In this document: positions 60,345-64,000 of the stretch, in pieces
How positions within the stretch are numbered: position 1 is the first letter of the stretch
Layout: each line of letters begins with the position of its first letter
Assembly: GCF_004307995.1 (NCBI RefSeq)
Contig: NZ_SIRE01000015.1
Location: forward strand, 62,001-126,000
Direction: 5' to 3'
DNA length: 64,000 nucleotides
DNA from: Paenibacillus thalictri
GTDB lineage: Bacteria > Bacillota > Bacilli > Paenibacillales > NBRC-103111
The notes under the pieces: generated by a model
The model's database searches: none
Told to the model about the DNA's origin: nothing
What the model saw: the letters and a program-made list of their open reading frames with translations, nothing else
Translations under genes and position numbers: made by a program

Positions 60345-61868
60345 ATGAAAAAGCAAAAAATGTACAAATCATGGGGTCTGCTGTTCAGCTCGGTTCTGGC
60401 TGTATCCGCCATACTGTCTGCTTGCCAAACCTCTGGTACCAATCCCGGCGCAAGCTCGGCCTCGGGCACCGGCGGGAACGCCGCTGCGGGCTCAAACTCC
60501 GGCAGCAAGCAAGGCGCGGCGGAGCCGGCCGGACCGGCAACCGTGTCGATGCTGAACGTGTACTTGTCCAACACCGCGCCCAAGGCGGACGGACCGATCG
60601 TCAAGGAAACGGAGCGCATCGCTAACGCCAAGCTGAACATCACCTACGTGCCGTTTAACGTGTACAGCGAGAAGTTGAACGTTACGATGACATCGGGCGA
60701 CATGCCGCAGGCGATCATGGTCGAGAACCCTTTTGTCACCTCGATCGTTAACGGCATCCGCGCAGGGATGTTCTGGGACCTTACCCCTTATTTAAACGAG
60801 TTCCCGAACTTGAAAAAATACGATCCGCAAATTATGAAAAACCTTTCCGTCGACGGCAAATATTACGTGATTCCGCGCCCCCGTCCGCTCGTGCGGCTGG
60901 CGACCATTATCCGCAAGGACTGGCTGGACAACGTCGGCTTGTCCGAACCCAAAACGGTCGACGAGTTCTACAACATGCTGAAAGCGTTTAAAGAGAAAGA
61001 CCCGGACAAAAACGGCGTCAACGACACGTATGGCATGATGATTTACGAAAACAGCATCCCGACGGAAATATTCGCCTGGTTCGGCGCGCCGAACAACTGG
61101 AAGGTCGATGACAGCGGCAACTTTGTCAAAGACGTAGAAACCAAAGAATACCGCGAAGGGCTGCGTTTCGTCCGCAAGCTGTACAATGAAGATTTGATCA
61201 ACAAAAACTTCGCTATTGTCGTCCGCAACGAAGCGAGAAAAGATCTGTACAACAACAAAGTCGGCGCAAGCATCGAAGCGATCGACGCGGTCGTGCCGTT
61301 CTATTACTTCCAAATGCAAGACACGAAAAACTTCTATAAAATGACCGTCAGCCCGCCGATCAACGGCAAAGCATACGCGGCTTCCGGCCATTATGGCGGC
61401 GCGCTGATCTCGAAAACAAGCGTCAAAACGGAGAAAGATCTGCGCCAGGTACTGCGTTATTTCAACGCGGTCAATAGCGATGAGGCTAAAGCGGAGTTCG
61501 TCAAAGTCGCGCAGGAAAACGATAAGAAACCGGCAGCCGAGCAGTTCAATCTGGACGATCTCAAAAATCTGGTCACTACCGATGCGATCGTGTATCCGAC
61601 GGGAACAACCGATACCGACACACTGCTGAAAAGCCGGATGACCGAATATGCCGCCATCAGCATCCCGGACCCGTCCAGCGCTCTGATTTCTCCTACGCAA
61701 ACCGAGAAAAACGAGCAGCTCAAAACCATTTTGACCGACGCGCGCGCTCAGTACATTATGGGTAAAATCGACGATGCCGGCTTTGACGCCGCAGTCGCCC
61801 AATGGAAAAAAGTCGGCGGCGATCAAGTGGCCAAGGAACTGGCCGATCTGTACAAAAAAAGCAAGTAA
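60345..61868 (+). CDS. ABC transporter substrate-binding lipoprotein (LplA type)
   Basis: A 507-residue receptor. Lipobox ILSACQT with Cys at about 26 is followed by a Ser/Gly/Ala linker. Family blocks are KLNVTMTSGDMPQAIMVENP, KYYVIPRPRPLVRLATIIRKD, TVDEFYNMLKAFKEKDPDKNG and the C-terminal VAQWKKVGGDQVAKEL. The ATG at 60345 has GGGGAGG 7 nt upstream. The long open frame to 60222 overlaps the Rieske gene and is rejected. It supplies ligand specificity for the preceding permeases. Confidence 0.92.
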   Translation: MKKQKMYKSWGLLFSSVLAVSAILSACQTSGTNPGASSASGTGGNAAAGSNSGSKQGAAEPAGPATVSMLNVYLSNTAPKADGPIVKETERIANAKLNITYVPFNVYSEKLNVTMTSGDMPQAIMVENPFVTSIVNGIRAGMFWDLTPYLNEFPNLKKYDPQIMKNLSVDGKYYVIPRPRPLVRLATIIRKDWLDNVGLSEPKTVDEFYNMLKAFKEKDPDKNGVNDTYGMMIYENSIPTEIFAWFGAPNNWKVDDSGNFVKDVETKEYREGLRFVRKLYNEDLINKNFAIVVRNEARKDLYNNKVGASIEAIDAVVPFYYFQMQDTKNFYKMTVSPPINGKAYAASGHYGGALISKTSVKTEKDLRQVLRYFNAVNSDEAKAEFVKVAQENDKKPAAEQFNLDDLKNLVTTDAIVYPTGTTDTDTLLKSRMTEYAAISIPDPSSALISPTQTEKNEQLKTILTDARAQYIMGKIDDAGFDAAVAQWKKVGGDQVAKELADLYKKSK

Positions 61869-61877
61869 ATTCATGGC

Positions 61878-61906
61878 GGGATTGTACCTTCAAAAGGTGC
61901 AATCCC
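61878..61906 (+). terminator. Hairpin after the binding-protein gene, possible weak terminator
   Basis: GGGATTG (61878-61884) / CAATCCC (61900-61906) with an inner CCTT/AAGG stem. Only TCATCTT follows, so termination may be partial before the next regulator gene. Confidence 0.5.
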
Positions 61907-61977
61907 TCATCTTCCTTCCATGAGCTTGTGTGATATGATAAAGATACAACAGCAATATGGCGTAAGCGGAGGACAAC

Positions 61978-64000
61978 ATGAAAAGATTGCGGACATCGAG
62001 CTTTTTCAAAAAATTAGTGCTGCTCAGCTGCGTGATCGGGATATTTCCCGTTATCCTGCTAGGTTACCTGTCTTTTCACAAGTCGTCCTCCATCTTGCAG
62101 GAAGAGGTTACGTCCAGCAAACGCCTGATCCTAAAGCAGAACAAGGAAAAAGTAGAATATTTGCTGAAAACGATCGACACGCTGACGACCCGGACCATCA
62201 GCGGGCCTGTCACGACCAACACGATCTCGATGCAGACGGTGCTTGGGTTTCCTTTTGATTATGAATACCAGAACGTGTTCGAGAAGCTGATCTATGAGCT
62301 TGTGCAGATTCAGGTGTTCGAGCTGGGGATTCAAGACGTCAACATGATGAGTTACCGGCAAAATTGGGTTGTCGAAGGCGGCGCGATCTACCCGATGAAC
62401 GGCCGCCCTCTCATCGAAGCCCACGACGCTTACTTGTACAAGCTGCAGTCCATGCTGCAGTCGTACCGGGACGACTCCCGCCGTTCTTATTGGAAGCTGA
62501 TTCAGGACGACAAGGCCGGTTATGTGCTTAAGCTCATTAAGCATATTCCCTTGAACTCCACCAACCCGGACGGCATCATCACCGTGAATGTGCCGATGCC
62601 GGAAATCGGCAAACGTCTGACCGGCGATGCCGACGAAGGCCACACGTTTATCCTTGACGATACGGGCGCAGTGCTGGCCAGCTCCAATAGCGAGGACATC
62701 GGCGGCAGCATGCAGGGCGAAAGCTACTATCAGCAAATTGCCGGCAGCGAAGAGCAGGAAGGTTTTTTTGTATTCGACCAGCACAATCAGAAATATGTCG
62801 TCAATTACAATCATGCCTTGTACAACAATTGGACGTACGTTTCAATCACGCCTTTAGAGCATTTGATGAGCAAATCGGACGGCATCAAGCTGTATACAAT
62901 TCTTTTTGCGGCTATCCTGATTGTTCTTGTCATTACAACATCGGTCATCGTTTCGCATCGGCTCTACTCGCCCATTCATCAAATTTACCGTTCGATCCAG
63001 CCGGATCGCAGGCAAATGCAGAACAACGAGCTGAATTATATCGGCGAGCATTTGACCGAGCTGACGCGCTCCAGCACAAGGCTCAAAGATGAAATCGGGC
63101 TGCTGCACAATCAGACGCGCGAATTTTTCGTATTAAAGCTGCTGCTTGGAGATATGAAGCTGGATTCGGTCGAAGAGCAGCTGGAACAACACGAATTTCC
63201 GGCGGGCTGGGACCAGTGGTGCGTGCTGGCGGTGCAGATCGATACGCTGGAGAACACCCGTTATACCGATAAAGACTTGGACCTGATGTTGTACGCCATC
63301 CACAATATCATCGAGGAGCTTGTGCCCCAGCCGATGCGGTTAAGCCCGGTCATTTTAAGCCAGGGACTTGTCCTGATTCTTGGCGGCGGACTGGACGAGG
63401 AAACGCCGTTTAAGGTGCAGGTGTTTAATAAAACCGAAGAAATCCGCAGTACCGTCAAACAATACTTGAATTTAAAAATCAGCATCGGCATCAGCAGACA
63501 ATATACCAGCTTTATCTACGCGCCGCTGGCTTACCAGGAGAGCTTGGACGCGTTGGCTTACCGGGTAAGACTGGGCTCGGAATCGATTTTGTTTATCGAC
63601 GAGGTGGAGCCCGGTTCGGAGCATACGTTTCGTTATCCCAAGGAGCTGGAATTTCAAATTATGGAGGCGATCAAGCAGTCGAATCAGGATCTCGCGAAGG
63701 AAAGATTGCATGCGATTATCGCCCATTTTTTTGAAAAGCTCGTTCACCACTACGACTACCAGCATATTATCGGACGGCTGTTTCACAACTTGACCGGGCT
63801 TGTTCAGGATGCAGGCGCGTCGGTACAGGAAGTATTCGATAAGGAGATTTTTTCTTCGGATCTGCTGGTGCGCATGCATACGTCCGAGCAGGTCGAGGCC
63901 TGGTTCTGGAAGCAGATTATCGAACCCCTGCTCATCTGGACCGAAGAGCGCCAGCGCAAGCAGGACGTCAACATATCCAAGCTGATGATTGCCGAGGTCG
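61978..64000 (+). CDS. Membrane AraC-family regulator, partial (YesS/YtdP-like)
   Basis: The frame is open from the ATG at 61978 to the window end (674 codons) and is cut before its C-terminus. It starts MKRLRTSSFFKKLVLLSCVIG with a first helix at about 12-32. An extracellular sensor region of about 260 residues follows (GYVLKLIKHIPLN, HTFILDDTGAVLAS), then a second helix near 305-325 (TILFAAILIVLVITTSVIVS), and a cytoplasmic part resembling the degenerate GGDEF region of YesS-type regulators (ISIGISRQYTSFIYA). An AraC HTH domain is expected beyond the window. It probably activates the preceding importer operon. GGAGG lies 5-9 nt upstream of the ATG (61968-61972). Confidence 0.87.
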   Translation, partial: MKRLRTSSFFKKLVLLSCVIGIFPVILLGYLSFHKSSSILQEEVTSSKRLILKQNKEKVEYLLKTIDTLTTRTISGPVTTNTISMQTVLGFPFDYEYQNVFEKLIYELVQIQVFELGIQDVNMMSYRQNWVVEGGAIYPMNGRPLIEAHDAYLYKLQSMLQSYRDDSRRSYWKLIQDDKAGYVLKLIKHIPLNSTNPDGIITVNVPMPEIGKRLTGDADEGHTFILDDTGAVLASSNSEDIGGSMQGESYYQQIAGSEEQEGFFVFDQHNQKYVVNYNHALYNNWTYVSITPLEHLMSKSDGIKLYTILFAAILIVLVITTSVIVSHRLYSPIHQIYRSIQPDRRQMQNNELNYIGEHLTELTRSSTRLKDEIGLLHNQTREFFVLKLLLGDMKLDSVEEQLEQHEFPAGWDQWCVLAVQIDTLENTRYTDKDLDLMLYAIHNIIEELVPQPMRLSPVILSQGLVLILGGGLDEETPFKVQVFNKTEEIRSTVKQYLNLKISIGISRQYTSFIYAPLAYQESLDALAYRVRLGSESILFIDEVEPGSEHTFRYPKELEFQIMEAIKQSNQDLAKERLHAIIAHFFEKLVHHYDYQHIIGRLFHNLTGLVQDAGASVQEVFDKEIFSSDLLVRMHTSEQVEAWFWKQIIEPLLIWTEERQRKQDVNISKLMIAEV

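Overview
The window looks like chromosomal DNA of a Paenibacillus-type endospore-forming Firmicute. The signs are: many low-specificity carbohydrate ABC importers of the LplB/YtcP type, each with an AraC or YesM/YesN regulator; SLH (S-layer) and copper-amine-oxidase-like stalk domains; a Cse60 sporulation protein; YdjO, OhrR and small alarmone synthetase homologues; and strong GGAGG ribosome sites with frequent GTG and TTG starts. This assignment is inference from family content, not from a database match. No rRNA, tRNA, phage, transposase or CRISPR was seen.

Layout. 1-5.9 kb (minus): a YheO-like PAS regulator followed by a peptide-type ABC importer (two ATPases, binding protein, permease running off the edge) with an embedded amidohydrolase. 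6.3-11.3 kb: a secreted CAP-domain protein, an OhrR/glutathione-peroxidase pair, a membrane protein and an NCS2 nucleobase permease preceded by a nine-codon leader ORF. 11.5-18.2 kb (minus): a complete sugar ABC importer plus its YesM/YesN two-component system. 18.4-29.1 kb: single genes for redox, signalling and stress: FMN reductase, aldo/keto reductase, a cyclic-di-GMP riboswitch controlling an HD-GYP-like protein, YdjO and Csp cold-response proteins, a PrsA-like foldase, Cse60, a GreA-like factor, an SRPBCC/AraC divergent pair, an alarmone synthetase and a secreted beta-propeller. 29.4-33.7 kb: a TetR-controlled heterodimeric ABC exporter. 33.9-37.1 kb: an ion transporter and a stalk lipoprotein. 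37.3-46.5 kb (minus): a second sugar importer locus with a sugar isomerase-like protein, an unassigned enzyme and a membrane AraC regulator. 46.7-51.2 kb: an aromatic-ring dioxygenase/esterase pair, a cupin regulator and an aromatic acid exporter fused to an ACT domain. 51.5-56.6 kb: a 1704-residue S-layer-anchored protein with a kinase-like DUF2252 domain. 57-64 kb (plus): a third LplB/YtcP importer with an amidohydrolase, a Rieske ferredoxin and a membrane regulator running off the edge.

The most unusual non-coding signals are (i) three copies (8.0, 29.2 and 42.1 kb) of a ~165-bp, nearly full-length palindromic repeat whose arms show two compensatory base-pair changes, and (ii) a four-unit tandem hairpin array with a ~40-bp period (41955-42110). 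Its last hairpin lies 3 nt from the Shine-Dalgarno sequence of an LplB-type permease gene. The most unusual proteins are the LTD-DUF2252-SLH surface protein and the ArAE-ACT fusion. Start codons were moved from the longest ORF wherever a clear ribosome-binding site required it.
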